From Scleromatobacter humisilvae (lineage in GTDB: Bacteria > Pseudomonadota > Gammaproteobacteria > Burkholderiales > Burkholderiaceae_C): 64,000 nt of DNA. The stretch covers positions 62,001-126,000 of the forward strand of contig NZ_JAJLJH010000007.1 in assembly GCF_023231945.1 (NCBI RefSeq), written 5' to 3'. The position numbers and the translations under genes were made by a program. Under the pieces are notes generated by a model. It was not told the origin of the DNA and ran no database searches. It saw only the letters and a program-made list of their open reading frames with translations. Below, piece by piece: positions 39,683 through 49,580 of the stretch (the first letter of the stretch is position 1; every line of letters begins with the position of its first letter).

Positions 39683-41158
39683 ATGGACGCCCAGCTCGAT
39701 CTCCTGCACGCCGGCGCCGCCAACGACACGGGCGACGGCACGCCGTCCGGATTCGGTGGGAGCCGCCTCGCGCCCGCCCCGCGCGCGCCCGCGCCGTCCG
39801 CGGCCGGCGGTCCGCGCCTGGGCGAGCTGCTCGGTTCGCTGAGCCACGCCCTCGACCTGACGGAGGGCCAGCCCGCCGGACACTGCATGCGCAGCTGCTG
39901 GATCGGCCAGCAGCTCGGCCGCGCGATCGGCCTGAACACCGTCCAGATGCGCGAGCTCTACTATGCGACGCTCTTGAAGGATTCCGGCTGCAGCAGCAAC
40001 GCCGCACGCCTGTGCCAGCTGTTCCTCACCGATGACCTGTCGTTCAAACGCGATCGCAAGACGGCCGGCCTGGGCCTGCCCGGCCTGATGAACTTCGTCA
40101 TCCGGCACACCGGCGTCAAGGCCGGCCTCGCCGAACGCTTGCGCGCCATCGCCCACGCGGTGCAGAACGGCGGCGACATCGAACGAGAACTCGTCGAGAC
40201 GCGCTGCTCTCGCGGCGCGCAGATCGCCCGCCAGCTTCGCTTCAGCGAGGACGTGGCCGACGCCATCCAGGGCCTGGACGAGCACTGGGAGGGCAGCGGC
40301 CAGCCGCAGGGGCTGCAGGGCGAGGAGATCCCGCTGTACTCGCGCATCGCGCTGCTGGCGCAGGTGGTGGACGTGTTCCACGCCAGCGTGGGCCCGCAGC
40401 GCACGCGCGAGCAGGTGGCGCGCCGCAGCGGCCGCTGGTTCGACCCGCGCATCGCCGACGCCTTCGCCGTGCTCGCGCGCGACCCGGCGTTCTGGCGCCA
40501 GCTGGCCTCCGACGACCTCGAGCAGCGCGTGCTCGAGATGGAGCCGGCGCAGGAGCCGCAGCCGGTGGGCGACGACTATCTCGACGACATCGCATTGGCC
40601 TTCGGCCAGATCGTCGACGCCAAGAGCCCGTTCACGGCCGGCCACAGCGCGCGCGTCGCGCTGATCACCAACCAGCTCGCCGAGCAGCTCGGATTCGGCG
40701 CGCCCGAACGCCGCTGGCTGCGCCGCGGGGCGCTGCTGCACGACGTCGGCAAGCTGGGCGTGAGCAACCAGATCCTCGACAAGCCTGGCCAGCTCGATCC
40801 CCGGGAGTGGGCCGCGGTGCAGCGCCACGCGGTCCACACCGAGCAGATCCTCGGGCGCATCGGCGCGTTCGGCGTGCTCGCGCGCGTCGCGGGCGCGCAC
40901 CACGAGAAGCTGGACGGCAGCGGCTACCCGCGCGGCCTCGACGCGCGCCACATCCGCCTCGAGACGCGCATCATCACGGCGGCCGACATCTTCGACGCCC
41001 TCACCGCCGACCGCCCGTACCGCCCCGCGATGGCCACCGCGCAGGCGCTGCAGGTGATGCGCGACGGCATCGGCACCTCCATCGACGCCGACTGCTTCGC
41101 GGCGCTCGAGCGCTCGCTCGCCACGTTGGGCGAGTTCAGCGCGTTCGATGGCCTCTGA
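39683..41158 (+). CDS. HD-GYP domain protein with an N-terminal degenerate HD domain
   Basis: 491 residues from ATG 39683; the upstream frame is open, and a ribosome site is weak. The C-terminal half is a complete HD-GYP phosphodiesterase: GHSARVALITNQLAEQLGF, LLHDVGKLGVSN, HHEKLDGSGYPRGL and ITAADIFDALTADRPYRPAM, able in other members to cleave c-di-GMP. The N-terminal half (about 60-260) looks like a second HD domain in which HD is KD (ATLLKDSGCSSNAARL, residues 95-110), so it is probably a sensor. Cytoplasmic. Divergent partner of the GGDEF-EAL gene. Confidence 0.9.
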   Translation: MDAQLDLLHAGAANDTGDGTPSGFGGSRLAPAPRAPAPSAAGGPRLGELLGSLSHALDLTEGQPAGHCMRSCWIGQQLGRAIGLNTVQMRELYYATLLKDSGCSSNAARLCQLFLTDDLSFKRDRKTAGLGLPGLMNFVIRHTGVKAGLAERLRAIAHAVQNGGDIERELVETRCSRGAQIARQLRFSEDVADAIQGLDEHWEGSGQPQGLQGEEIPLYSRIALLAQVVDVFHASVGPQRTREQVARRSGRWFDPRIADAFAVLARDPAFWRQLASDDLEQRVLEMEPAQEPQPVGDDYLDDIALAFGQIVDAKSPFTAGHSARVALITNQLAEQLGFGAPERRWLRRGALLHDVGKLGVSNQILDKPGQLDPREWAAVQRHAVHTEQILGRIGAFGVLARVAGAHHEKLDGSGYPRGLDARHIRLETRIITAADIFDALTADRPYRPAMATAQALQVMRDGIGTSIDADCFAALERSLATLGEFSAFDGL

Positions 41159-41170
41159 GGCCCAGCAACG

Positions 41171-41524
41171 CTAGCGGCCGACGGTCCCGACTTGCGGCAC
41201 GGCGTCGGTGCCGCTCCTGCGCGCCGGCTGCAGCGTGTCGAACCGATCCGCCTGGCTGCCTTGCATCAGGCGGGCCGCCTCGTCGACCTGGCCGGCCGCG
41301 AGGCCGCGGTCGGCGTCCATCGGCACGGCGTCTGTTGCGGTGGCTGCGAGCGTCGGTGCCATCGGCAGCGACGCCCGCGCCGCCGGCACGCCCTCCTCGT
41401 GCGCGGCGGCCCTGACGACCGCCGCCGAACCCCCGCCCGACTGGCCCAGCAACCAGCCCGTGGCGCCGAACGCCACGGCAGTCGTGGCCGTCCAGATCCA
41501 CTGTCGAATCGTCGTCTTGCCCAT
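41171..41524 (-). CDS. Small exported or membrane-anchored protein of unknown function
   Basis: 117 residues from ATG 41524, chosen for GAGGGG seven bases upstream. One N-terminal hydrophobic segment (QWIWTATTAVAFGATGWLLG) is followed by a Ser/Gly/Ala-rich, otherwise soluble tail with no cysteine. Family not recognised. It is convergent with the HD-GYP gene, whose stop is 12 bases away. Confidence 0.55.
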   Translation of the reverse strand: MGKTTIRQWIWTATTAVAFGATGWLLGQSGGGSAAVVRAAAHEEGVPAARASLPMAPTLAATATDAVPMDADRGLAAGQVDEAARLMQGSQADRFDTLQPARRSGTDAVPQVGTVGR

Positions 41525-41759
41525 GCGCGCACCCCTCATCCATCCGTTGGGATGAAGGTTACGCAGCGGATCGCGCCGTTCCATCCCCCAAAGGGACGGA
41601 GCTCCCACATTTCAAACGACCGCTGACTTTCTAACAGTCGCTTGAGTCGGACACCGGCGAATGCGAGCCCGCGGCGCACCGCCCCAGGCCCGGGAATGCG
41701 AGTCGCGAAGCAAGGCGCCGTCGACTAGAGTGCGGCATTCCTTCATCGAAGCACCTCGC

Positions 41760-42692
41760 ATGCCATCCCTCTTCCGCACCGTCCTCGCCGCCACCGCCCT
41801 TGTCGCCCTGCTTGCCGGCTGCGACAGCATGGGCCCGTCGCTCAAGGACAGCGCCTACGCGATGGAACGCTCGCGCGCGGGCCTGGTGCGCAAGGAGATC
41901 TCGCTGCCTGACGGCACGCACGTCGTCTACCTCGAGGGCGGCAGCGGCGCGCCGCTGGTGCTGGTGCACGGCTTCGGCGCCGACAAGGACAACTTCACGC
42001 GCGTCGCGCGCTACCTGACGCCGCACTACCGCGTGATCGTGCCGGACCTCGTCGGCTTCGGCGAGTCGTCGCACCGTACCGACATCGACTACCACTACGC
42101 CGCGCAGGCCCAGCGCCTGCACGACTTCACGCAGGCGCTCGGCTTGTCGCGCTTCGACCTCGGCGGCAACTCGATGGGCGGCGGCATCTCGATGAGCCTG
42201 GCCGCGCAGCATCCGCAGGAGGTGGCCAGCCTGTGGCTGCTCGATTGCGCCGGCATCGCCGCGGCGCCGCCCAGCGAGCTCGCGAAGATCGTCACGACGA
42301 CCGACACCAACCCGCTGTTCATCACCAGGGAGAGCGATTTCCCCGCGTTCCTGAAGTTCGTCATGAGCGATCCTCCGTACATCCCCGGCTCGGTGATGAA
42401 CGTGATGGCGCGCGAGCGCATGGCCAACCAGCCGCTCGAGCGCCAGGTGTTCGCGCAGATCGCCACCGACTCGGTCGACGCGTCCGTCAAGGGCCTGGCC
42501 ACGCCCACGCTGATCGTGTGGGGCGACGAGGATCGCGCGCTGTCGGTCGGAACGGTGCCCGTGCTGAAGACGCTGCTGCCGAACGCGCAGGCCGTCGTCA
42601 TGCCGCACGTCGGCCACGCGCCGATGATCGAGCGGCCGCAGCTGGCCGCGGAAGACTACCTGCACTTCCGCGGCCAGCTCGCCACCCGCTAG
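41760..42692 (+). CDS. Lipoprotein alpha/beta hydrolase
   Basis: 310 residues. N-terminus MPSLFRTVLAATALVALLAGC is a lipoprotein signal (lipobox LAGC). The mature part is an alpha/beta hydrolase: LVLVHGFGADKDNF, PDLVGFGESS, nucleophile elbow GNSMGG, Asp in WGDEDRAL and His in VGHAPMIE. This combination (HGFGADKDNW-like, GNSMGG) is usual in membrane-anchored esterases and lipases of gamma- and betaproteobacteria. It likely acts on esters in the envelope. Confidence 0.87.
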   Translation: MPSLFRTVLAATALVALLAGCDSMGPSLKDSAYAMERSRAGLVRKEISLPDGTHVVYLEGGSGAPLVLVHGFGADKDNFTRVARYLTPHYRVIVPDLVGFGESSHRTDIDYHYAAQAQRLHDFTQALGLSRFDLGGNSMGGGISMSLAAQHPQEVASLWLLDCAGIAAAPPSELAKIVTTTDTNPLFITRESDFPAFLKFVMSDPPYIPGSVMNVMARERMANQPLERQVFAQIATDSVDASVKGLATPTLIVWGDEDRALSVGTVPVLKTLLPNAQAVVMPHVGHAPMIERPQLAAEDYLHFRGQLATR

Positions 42693-42699
42693 GGTCTGT

Positions 42700-42954
42700 T
42701 CACAGGTGGCGCGTCGCGTCGAGCGCCGCGGCGAGCTTCCAGGCCTCCATCAGGCGCTCGCGTTCGCCCAGGTGCGGCGGGGCACCGATGTCCTTCAGCG
42801 TCGCCTCGTCGAGGTGGCCCAGCCCGGTGTCGATCCAGGCCTGGTCGACCAGCTCGCGCGTGACCACGGAGCGGCTGAAGAAGCGGACGAATGCCTCCAG
42901 GAAACGGCTCGCGGCCGGGGTGCTGACGGTCGGGGTGATGGTGCAGGTGGTCAT
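42700..42954 (-). CDS. Small hypothetical protein, DUF1127-like C-terminal pattern
   Basis: 84 residues. The C-terminal half, GHLDEATLKDIGAPPHLG, recalls DUF1127 proteins (a short Leu-x-Asp...Leu-x-Asp-Ile-Gly motif), but the similarity is by eye only. No signal peptide. It is divergent from a LysR-type regulator 99 bases away and so may be its target. GGAGAA precedes the ATG. Confidence 0.65.
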   Translation of the reverse strand: MTTCTITPTVSTPAASRFLEAFVRFFSRSVVTRELVDQAWIDTGLGHLDEATLKDIGAPPHLGERERLMEAWKLAAALDATRHL

Positions 42955-42982
42955 GGTTCTTCTCCTTGTCGACTTCGGTGTT

Positions 42983-43053
42983 GGTCAGAATAGGAGCACT
43001 CCGCTTGCTCGTCCATCGACTATTCCTGGCGAATTTGGTAAGCTAATCTGACC
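42983..43053. promoter_or_regulatory. Divergent control region of the LysR gene with inverted ggtcaga/tctgacc
   Basis: The inverted heptamers ggtcaga (42983-42989) and tctgacc (43047-43053) flank the space between the small hypothetical and the LysR gene. ATTTGGTAAGCTAAT near the right end fits the loose T-N11-A LysR box. Assignment is tentative. Confidence 0.3.
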
Positions 43054-43968
43054 ATGTCGCGCATCCCGCTCAACTTCCTGCCGACCTTCGTCGCCGTCGC
43101 CAGGCTGCCGACGCTGCGCGCCGCCGCCGAGTCGCTGCACCTGACGCACAGCGCGGTCAGCCAGCAACTCGGCGAACTGGAGAGCCGCCTGGGCTTTCCG
43201 CTGTTCGACCGCCGCGGCCGCCGCGTGCACCTGAACGCCGCGGGCCAGGCGCTGCTGCGCCAGGTCGAGCCGGCGCTCGCGCAGGTCGACGACGGCGTCC
43301 AGGCGGCCGCGGCCGCGGCCAAGGGCGCCGCGCAGGGAGTCCGCTTGACGATGCTGCCGTCGTTCGCGCAGCGCTGGTTCCTGCCGCGACTGGGGCTGTG
43401 GCGCGAGCGCCATCCCGGCATCCCGCTCGAGATCGAGGCCTCCGCCAACATCATCGACTTGCAGCGCGACGGCTTCCATGCGGCGATCCGCACCGGTCCC
43501 GGGCCATGGCCGGGACTGGTCGTCGAGCGCCTGTACGAGACGCCGACGCCGTTCATCGCGGTCGCGGCCATGCAGGTCGCGCTCCGTCTGCGCGCGGGCA
43601 AGCCGGCGGATCTGGCGCGCGAGCCGCTGCTGGGCGACAGCGAGGTGTGGGAGAAGTGGTTCGCCGGCGCGGGCGTGCGCACGCGCGTGACGCCCGTGGC
43701 GTCGTTCAACGACGTCGGCCTGATGCTGCAGGCCACCGAGCAGGGCCTGGGCCTGGCCGTGGTGCGCGAGCTGCTGGCCGCCGACGCGCTGCGCGACGGC
43801 CGCCTGGCGCGGCTGTTCGATGTGTCGGTGGTGCTGGAGGGCGTGCAGCCCTACAGCCTCGTCTACCCGACGGCGCTGGCGGACTGGCCGCCGCTGATCG
43901 CGCTACGCGACTGGGTGCGCCACGAGTTCGACCACTCGCTGGCGCTGCTGCGCACTATCGAGCGCTGA
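43054..43968 (+). CDS. LysR family transcriptional regulator, GcvA-like
   Basis: 304 residues. N-terminal winged helix: FLPTFVAVARLPTLRAAAESLHLTHSAVSQQLGELESRLGFPLFDRRGRR. The ligand-binding domain has the GcvA-type opening (VRLTMLPSFAQRWFLPRLGLWRERHPGI) and the helix EQGLGLAVVRELLAADAL. The inducer is not known. It is divergent from the 84-residue hypothetical and overlaps the L,D-transpeptidase-like gene tail-to-tail by 14 bases. Confidence 0.92.
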   Translation: MSRIPLNFLPTFVAVARLPTLRAAAESLHLTHSAVSQQLGELESRLGFPLFDRRGRRVHLNAAGQALLRQVEPALAQVDDGVQAAAAAAKGAAQGVRLTMLPSFAQRWFLPRLGLWRERHPGIPLEIEASANIIDLQRDGFHAAIRTGPGPWPGLVVERLYETPTPFIAVAAMQVALRLRAGKPADLAREPLLGDSEVWEKWFAGAGVRTRVTPVASFNDVGLMLQATEQGLGLAVVRELLAADALRDGRLARLFDVSVVLEGVQPYSLVYPTALADWPPLIALRDWVRHEFDHSLALLRTIER

Positions 43969-44653
43969 CGTTGACGCGCCGCGTGGCGACGGTGGTGTCG
44001 GGCTTGGGTTCGGCGAACATCGCCTGCACCGGACCGTCTTCCGGCAGCACGTAGACGGTGCCGCGGACGTTGCCGAGCGTCGGCAGCACGACCGACCAGA
44101 AGAAGGTCTCCGGCACGACCACGCAGCCCAGTGACAGCCGCTTGTTGTTCGGATCCTCGGTAGCAAGGCTGGCATCGCGCTTCTCCTGCGAGATGCCGGG
44201 ACGCACGCGGTGGATCGCGATGCCGGTGTCGTAGTCGACCCAGACCACCGGTTCGCCGTGCAGGTTCCTGCCGGGGACCGATTCGAAGCGGCCGGCCGGC
44301 GTCTTGCGCTCGTCCGGCAGCAGGCGCGACGGATCCTTCGCGCCGGCACCGGGCACCGGGATGTCACCGCGCGACTGGCCGAGGAGGGTGGACGATGCGC
44401 CCAGGAGCTTGCCGCCGGCGCCGAACACGAAGATGCGCGCCGCCTTCTTGTCAACGATCACGAAAGGGCGTCCGTGGTCGTCCCCCTTCTCGTGGATCCA
44501 GTGCTCGACGTAGCGCGCGTCGTCGGACGCCTCGACCGTCTGCAGCGCGGACAGGGACTCGCCTTGGCGAGTGGTCGGGTCGGTGAGCGCGAATGCCGTG
44601 GAGGAGATCCACGCGACCGATGCGGCGACTGCCAGCTTGCCCCAGAAATTCAT
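43955..44653 (-). CDS. Exported L,D-transpeptidase (YkuD)-like protein
   Basis: 232 residues from ATG 44653 (GGGA upstream); the frame is open to 44686. Signal peptide MNFWGKLAVAASVAWISSTAFA. YkuD-like elements: PFVIVDKKAARIFVFGAGG, LGQSRGDIPVPG, RKTPAGRF, a His in GIAIHRV and the Cys in LSLGCVVV. The usual motif is S(H/N)GC; here it is SLGC, so the second residue differs while Cys is kept. If active it would crosslink or anchor to peptidoglycan in the periplasm. Its end overlaps the convergent LysR gene. Confidence 0.75.
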   Translation of the reverse strand: MNFWGKLAVAASVAWISSTAFALTDPTTRQGESLSALQTVEASDDARYVEHWIHEKGDDHGRPFVIVDKKAARIFVFGAGGKLLGASSTLLGQSRGDIPVPGAGAKDPSRLLPDERKTPAGRFESVPGRNLHGEPVVWVDYDTGIAIHRVRPGISQEKRDASLATEDPNNKRLSLGCVVVPETFFWSVVLPTLGNVRGTVYVLPEDGPVQAMFAEPKPDTTVATRRVNVSAR

Positions 44654-44889
44654 CGTGACGTTCCCGATTCTCACTTTGACGGACACAGCGAAAAGTGCTG
44701 CGCTCGGGCACGATTTCGAGCCCTTGTCCTACATTCTGAGGGCGAATCTTAAGGGCAATATGAAGGGTTTGCGGCAACAAAGACCGGCATTTACACGGAT
44801 CTACTCGGCCGCAAATGACCGGATCTCGCAGCAATTCGACGGCAACTTCCCGCCGCCGTCGAGCAGCAAAGGCGCATGGACGCGCGCTT

Positions 44890-45804
44890 TCAGAGCTCCG
44901 TGCGGAGCGCCCAGACTTCCGGAAACAGCACCGTGTCGAGCATCTTGCGCAGGTAGCTGACGCCACCCGTGCCGCCGGTGCCGCGCTTGAAGCCGATGAT
45001 GCGTTGCACCGTCGTCACGTGGCGGAACCGCCAGAGGCGGAAGGTGTCCTCCAGGTCGGTCAGCTCCTCGCCGAGCTGGTAAAGATCCCAGTGATGGTTC
45101 GGATCGCGGTAGACGACCAGCCAGGCATCGCGCACGGCGTCGCTCTCGGCGTAGGGCTGCGTCCAGTCGCGCTCCAGGTGCGACGCCGGGATGGGGATGC
45201 CGCGGCGCGCCAGCAGGCGCAGGCTCTCGTCATACAGCGAGGGCGCTCGCCAGGCCTGCTCCACCTGGGCGAGCAGGTCGGGCCGGTGCGCGTGCGGCTT
45301 GAGCATCGCCGCGTTCTTGTTGCCCATCGTGAACTCGATGCAACGGTACTGGTAGCTCTGGAAGCCGCTGCTGGCCGACAGGTACGGGCGGATCGCCGAG
45401 TACTCGGGCGGCGTCATCGTGGCCAGCACGTCCCACGCGTGCACCAGCTGCTCCATGATGCGGCTGACTCGGGCCAGCATCTTGAACGCGCTGCCCAGCT
45501 CGTCGCCGGCGATGGCCGCGACGGCCGCGCGCAGTTCGTGCAGCATCAGCTTCATCCACAGCTCGGATGTCTGGTGCTGCACGATGAACAGCATCTCGTT
45601 GTGGTCGGGCGACAGCGGATGCTGCGCGGTGAGCACCTGGTCGAGATGGAGGTAGTCGCCGTAGCTCATGTCCGACTTGAAGTCGAGCTGCGCGCCCTCC
45701 TCGGCGACGACGCGTTCGCCGCGCGCCTCGGGTTGCGCGGGCGCGGCGGCGGCGCCGTGGCCCATCGGGCAGCCGCCCGCGGCGGTGTCTTCGTTCTGGC
45801 TCAT
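44890..45804 (-). CDS. kynA: Tryptophan 2,3-dioxygenase
   Basis: 304 residues, the normal bacterial length. [42 protein letters not shown], the heme-ligand region [17 protein letters not shown], and the [12 protein letters not shown] substrate loop are all present. It uses O2 and heme to open the indole ring of tryptophan to N-formylkynurenine, in the cytoplasm. The first ~30 residues form a variable tail with GCPMGHG. It is the second gene after kynU (17-base gap). Confidence 0.96.
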   Translation of the reverse strand: MSQNEDTAAGGCPMGHGAAAAPAQPEARGERVVAEEGAQLDFKSDMSYGDYLHLDQVLTAQHPLSPDHNEMLFIVQHQTSELWMKLMLHELRAAVAAIAGDELGSAFKMLARVSRIMEQLVHAWDVLATMTPPEYSAIRPYLSASSGFQSYQYRCIEFTMGNKNAAMLKPHAHRPDLLAQVEQAWRAPSLYDESLRLLARRGIPIPASHLERDWTQPYAESDAVRDAWLVVYRDPNHHWDLYQLGEELTDLEDTFRLWRFRHVTTVQRIIGFKRGTGGTGGVSYLRKMLDTVLFPEVWALRTEL

Positions 45805-45821
45805 GGCTCGATTGTCCGACG

Positions 45822-47138
45822 TCAGGTCACGGCGGAACGCTTGTTGAAGCGGGCCTCGCGATATTCCTCGCGCTGCATCACCTGCACCAGGTGGTCGACG
45901 GCGTCGAAGACGTCGACGAAGCGCAGGTACAGCGGCGTGAAGCCGAAGCGCAGGATGTCGGGCAGCGCCGGGCCGTGGGCGTCGGCGGCGGTGCCGGCGC
46001 GGAAGTCGCCGATCACGCCGCGCGCGATCAGCGCCTGCATGATCGCGTAGCCGTGGCTTGCGCCGTCGGCGCTCGCGTGGGTCAGGCTGACCTGGCTCCC
46101 GCGCACGCGCGCGTCACGCGGGCTCGCGCAGGCAAAGCCGATCGGCGCGCAGCGTTCGTCGACCAGCGCGACGAACAACTCCGTCAACGCGATCGACTTG
46201 TCGCGGATCGCCGCCATGCCGCCGAGCGCGTCGGCGGCGCGCAGCGTGTCGACGCCGCATTCGAGCGCCGTCAGCGACAGCACCGCCGGCGTGCCGCACA
46301 GGAAGCGGGCGATGCCGGCCGCCGGCTCGTAGTGCGGCCGGAACGTGAACGGCGCGGCATGGCCCATCCAGCCGGACAGCGGTTGCCAGAATCGGCCGGC
46401 GTGCCGCGGATGCGCCCACACGAAGGCCGGCGCGCCGGGGCCGCCGTTGAGGAACTTGTAGCCGCAGCCGATCGCGAAGTCGGCGCCCGCGCCATTCAGG
46501 TCGACCGGCAAGGCGCCGGCGCTGTGCGCGAGATCCCACACCGTCAACGCGCCCGCGGCGTGCGCCAGCGCGGTCATCGAGGCCATGTCGTGCAGCGCGC
46601 CGGTGCGGTAGTTGACCTGGGTCAGCATCATGATCGCGACGTCGCCGCCGCGTCCGCCGGACAACCGCTCGATGAGAGCCGGCGGCTCCAGCAGCTCCAG
46701 CGTCCAGCCGAGATCGCGGCACAGGCCCTCGGCGATGTAGAGGTCGGTTGGGAAGTTCTGGCGCTCGCTGACGATGACCCGTCGCGCGGACGAATCCGCC
46801 TTGACGATGCGCGAGGCCGCGCTGAGCACCTTGAACAGGTTGACCGAGGTCGAATCCGCCGCGACGCACTCGCCCGGCTTCGCGCCGACCAACGCGCCGA
46901 TGCGGTCGCCGACGCGCTGCGGCAGCGTGATCCAGCCGGCGTCGTTCCAGCTGCGGATCAGGCCGTCGCCCCACTCCTGACGCACCGCGTCGGCCACGCG
47001 CGCGGGCGTCGCGCGGGGCAGCGCGCCCAGCGAGTTGCCGTCGACATAGATCACGCCTTCTGGCAGCATGAACTGGTCGCGCAGCGGCGCCAGCGCGTCC
47101 GCGGCGTCGCGCCGCGCGCAGTCGTCTCTCGAGATCAT
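45822..47138 (-). CDS. kynU: Kynureninase
   Basis: 438 residues. A PLP-dependent fold with [12 protein letters not shown] near the start, [14 protein letters not shown] (Asp on PLP nitrogen) and the Schiff-base lysine in [14 protein letters not shown]. It cleaves kynurenine to anthranilate and alanine. AGGAG precedes the ATG. It is the first gene of a kynU-kynA transcript and is divergent from the 2-aminobenzoyl-CoA operon. kynB (formamidase) is not present. Confidence 0.96.
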   Translation of the reverse strand: MISRDDCARRDAADALAPLRDQFMLPEGVIYVDGNSLGALPRATPARVADAVRQEWGDGLIRSWNDAGWITLPQRVGDRIGALVGAKPGECVAADSTSVNLFKVLSAASRIVKADSSARRVIVSERQNFPTDLYIAEGLCRDLGWTLELLEPPALIERLSGGRGGDVAIMMLTQVNYRTGALHDMASMTALAHAAGALTVWDLAHSAGALPVDLNGAGADFAIGCGYKFLNGGPGAPAFVWAHPRHAGRFWQPLSGWMGHAAPFTFRPHYEPAAGIARFLCGTPAVLSLTALECGVDTLRAADALGGMAAIRDKSIALTELFVALVDERCAPIGFACASPRDARVRGSQVSLTHASADGASHGYAIMQALIARGVIGDFRAGTAADAHGPALPDILRFGFTPLYLRFVDVFDAVDHLVQVMQREEYREARFNKRSAVT

Positions 47139-47180
47139 GGGGTCACTCCTGAAGGCGCGTCTTGCGGCATGGGAAGCAAT

Positions 47181-47210
47181 TAGTTTAGTATTAAACTATT
47201 TACACCTCAA
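47181..47210 (-). promoter_or_regulatory. Putative kynU promoter overlapping an 18-bp dyad
   Basis: TAGTTTAGTATTAAACTA (47181-47198) is a 7-4-7 inverted repeat, strikingly AT-rich here. On the minus strand TTGAGG (47205-47210) and TAAACT (47182-47187) are 17 bases apart, each matching the sigma-70 boxes at four of six positions. The dyad thus covers the -10 box. A MarR protein from the facing operon is the natural candidate to bind it (inference). Confidence 0.6.
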
Positions 47211-47261
47211 GCAATTTCCGCCACACTGCGCGGAACGCATTCCAGGATAGCCGAGGACAGC

Positions 47262-49580
47262 ATGCGCATCGTCTGCATCGGCGGCGGCCCCGCCGGCCTC
47301 ACGTTCGCCCTCCTGATGAAGAAGCTCGATCCGGGCCACGACATCACGGTGGTCGAGCGCAACCGCCCGTACGACACCTTCGGCTGGGGCGTCGTGTTCT
47401 CCGACGCCACGATGGCGCACCTGCGCCGCTGGGACGAGGAGACGGCCGGCGCGATCGAGGCCGCGTTCGCGCACTGGGACGACATCGTCCTCGAGTTCAA
47501 GGGCCGATCCATCCGCTCCGGCGGACACGGCTTCGTCGGCATCGGCCGCAAGCGGCTGCTCAACATCCTGCAGTCGCGCTGCGAGTCGCTGGGCGTCAAG
47601 CTGGAGTTCGACCGCGAGGTGCGCGACGACGCGGAGTTCCCCGACGCCGACCTGGTCGTCGCCAGCGACGGCATCAACTCGGTGGTGCGCCAGAAATACG
47701 CGGACGTCTTCAAGCCCGACATCGTGACCCGCCCGAACCGTTTCATCTGGCTCGGCACGAAGAAGCTCTACGACGCGTTCACCTTCGTCTTCGAACGCAC
47801 GGAACACGGCTGGTTCCAGGCACACGTCTACAAGTTCGACGCGGAGACCTCGACCTTCATCGTCGAGTGCCCGGAGCACGTGTGGCTCGCGCACGGCCTG
47901 GACAAGCTCGACGCCGACGCCTCGGTCGCTTTCTGCGAGCAGGTGTTCGCGCGCCACCTGCAGGGCGCCAGGCTGATGACGAACGCGCGCCACCTGCGCG
48001 GCTCGGCCTGGCTCAACTTCCAGCGCATCAAGTGCGAACAGTGGTGGGTCGGCGCCGACCAACGCGAGAGCGGCCACGCGCCGATCGTGCTGATGGGCGA
48101 CGCCGTGCACACCGCGCACTTCGCGATCGGCTCCGGCACCAAGCTCGCGCTCGAGGACGCGATCGAGCTCGCAAACCAGTTCAGGCTGGCCGGCGATACG
48201 TCGCCGTCGGCGCTGCCCGCGCTGCTGGATCGCTATCAGGCCATCCGCGCCGTCGAGGTGCTGCGGCTCCAGAACGCGGCGTGGAACGCGATGGAATGGT
48301 TCGAAGTCTGCGGCACGCGCTACTGCGATCCGCTGCCGCCCGAGCAGTTCATGTATTCGTTGCTGACGCGCAGCCAGCGCATCAGCCACGAGAACCTGCG
48401 CCTGCGCGACGCCGGCTGGCTGGAGGGCTACGAGCGCTGGTTCGCCAGGCACGACGCGGCCACACCGCCGATGTTCACGCCCTACACGCTGCGCTCCATC
48501 ACGCTGAAGAATCGGGTGATCGTCTCGCCGATGGCGCAGTACTCGGCCATCGACGGCGTCGTCGGCGACTACCACCTGGTGCACCTGGGCGCCCGCGCGA
48601 TGGGCGGCGCGGCGCTGGTGATGGCCGAGATGACCTGCGTCAGCGCCGATGCCCGCATCACCAAGGGCTGCCCAGGCCTCTACACCGACGCGCAGGGCGA
48701 CGCGTGGGCGCGCATCGTCGACTGGGTGCACACGCACAGCGACGCGCACATCGGCATGCAGTTGGGGCACGCCGGCGCGAAAGGCGCGACGCACCTCGGC
48801 TGGGAGGGCATCGACCAGCCGCTGGACTCCGGCGGCTGGCCGCTGGTCTCGGCGTCGGCGCAGCAATACCTGCCCGGCGTCAGCGACTGGTCGCGCGCGA
48901 TGACGCGCGCCGACATGGATCGCACGCTGCACGACTTCGTCGCCTGCACGCGCCGCGCGGCCAACGCAGGGTTCGATTGGTTGGAGCTGCACTGCGCGCA
49001 CGGCTACCTGCTGTCGTCGTTCATCTCGCCACTCACGAACCATCGCGAGGACGCCTACGGGGGCTCGCTGGAGAACCGGTTGCGCTATCCGCTCGAGGTC
49101 TTTGCGGCGGTGCGCGCGGCCTGGCCGTCGCAGCTGCCGATGTCGGTGCGCATCTCGACGCACGACTGGGTCGAGGGCGGCATCACGCCGGCCGACGCGG
49201 TGGAGATCGCGCGTGCGTTCAAGGCTGCGGGCGCCGACATGATCGATTGCTCGTCCGGCCAGGTCAGCAAGGACGAGAAGCCGATCTACGGCCGCATGTT
49301 CCAGACGCCGTTCGCCGACCGCGTGCGCAACGAGGCCGGCATCGCGACGATCGCCGTCGGCGCGATCAGCGAGGCCGACCACGTCAACAGCATCATCGCG
49401 GCCGGCCGCGCCGACCTGTGCGCCGTCGCGCGACCGCATCTCGCGAACCCGGCATGGACGCTGACCGAGGCCGCGCGCATCGGCTGGAAGCAGGTCGACT
49501 GGCCGGCACCTTACCGCTCGGCCAAGCCACAGCTCGAGGCGGCGTTCGATCGCGCACGGGCGACGGGGAGCAACGCATGA
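47262..49580 (+). CDS. 2-Aminobenzoyl-CoA monooxygenase/reductase (bifunctional flavoprotein)
   Basis: 772 residues. Residues 1 to ~400 are a class A flavin monooxygenase ([49 protein letters not shown]). From ~405 on there is an old-yellow-enzyme-like reductase ([56 protein letters not shown]). This fusion is known from the aerobic anthranilate pathway of Azoarcus evansii, where it hydroxylates and then reduces the ring of 2-aminobenzoyl-CoA; salicylyl-CoA 5-hydroxylase is close kin. GAGGA precedes the ATG. First gene of the operon. Confidence 0.92.
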   Translation: MRIVCIGGGPAGLTFALLMKKLDPGHDITVVERNRPYDTFGWGVVFSDATMAHLRRWDEETAGAIEAAFAHWDDIVLEFKGRSIRSGGHGFVGIGRKRLLNILQSRCESLGVKLEFDREVRDDAEFPDADLVVASDGINSVVRQKYADVFKPDIVTRPNRFIWLGTKKLYDAFTFVFERTEHGWFQAHVYKFDAETSTFIVECPEHVWLAHGLDKLDADASVAFCEQVFARHLQGARLMTNARHLRGSAWLNFQRIKCEQWWVGADQRESGHAPIVLMGDAVHTAHFAIGSGTKLALEDAIELANQFRLAGDTSPSALPALLDRYQAIRAVEVLRLQNAAWNAMEWFEVCGTRYCDPLPPEQFMYSLLTRSQRISHENLRLRDAGWLEGYERWFARHDAATPPMFTPYTLRSITLKNRVIVSPMAQYSAIDGVVGDYHLVHLGARAMGGAALVMAEMTCVSADARITKGCPGLYTDAQGDAWARIVDWVHTHSDAHIGMQLGHAGAKGATHLGWEGIDQPLDSGGWPLVSASAQQYLPGVSDWSRAMTRADMDRTLHDFVACTRRAANAGFDWLELHCAHGYLLSSFISPLTNHREDAYGGSLENRLRYPLEVFAAVRAAWPSQLPMSVRISTHDWVEGGITPADAVEIARAFKAAGADMIDCSSGQVSKDEKPIYGRMFQTPFADRVRNEAGIATIAVGAISEADHVNSIIAAGRADLCAVARPHLANPAWTLTEAARIGWKQVDWPAPYRSAKPQLEAAFDRARATGSNA

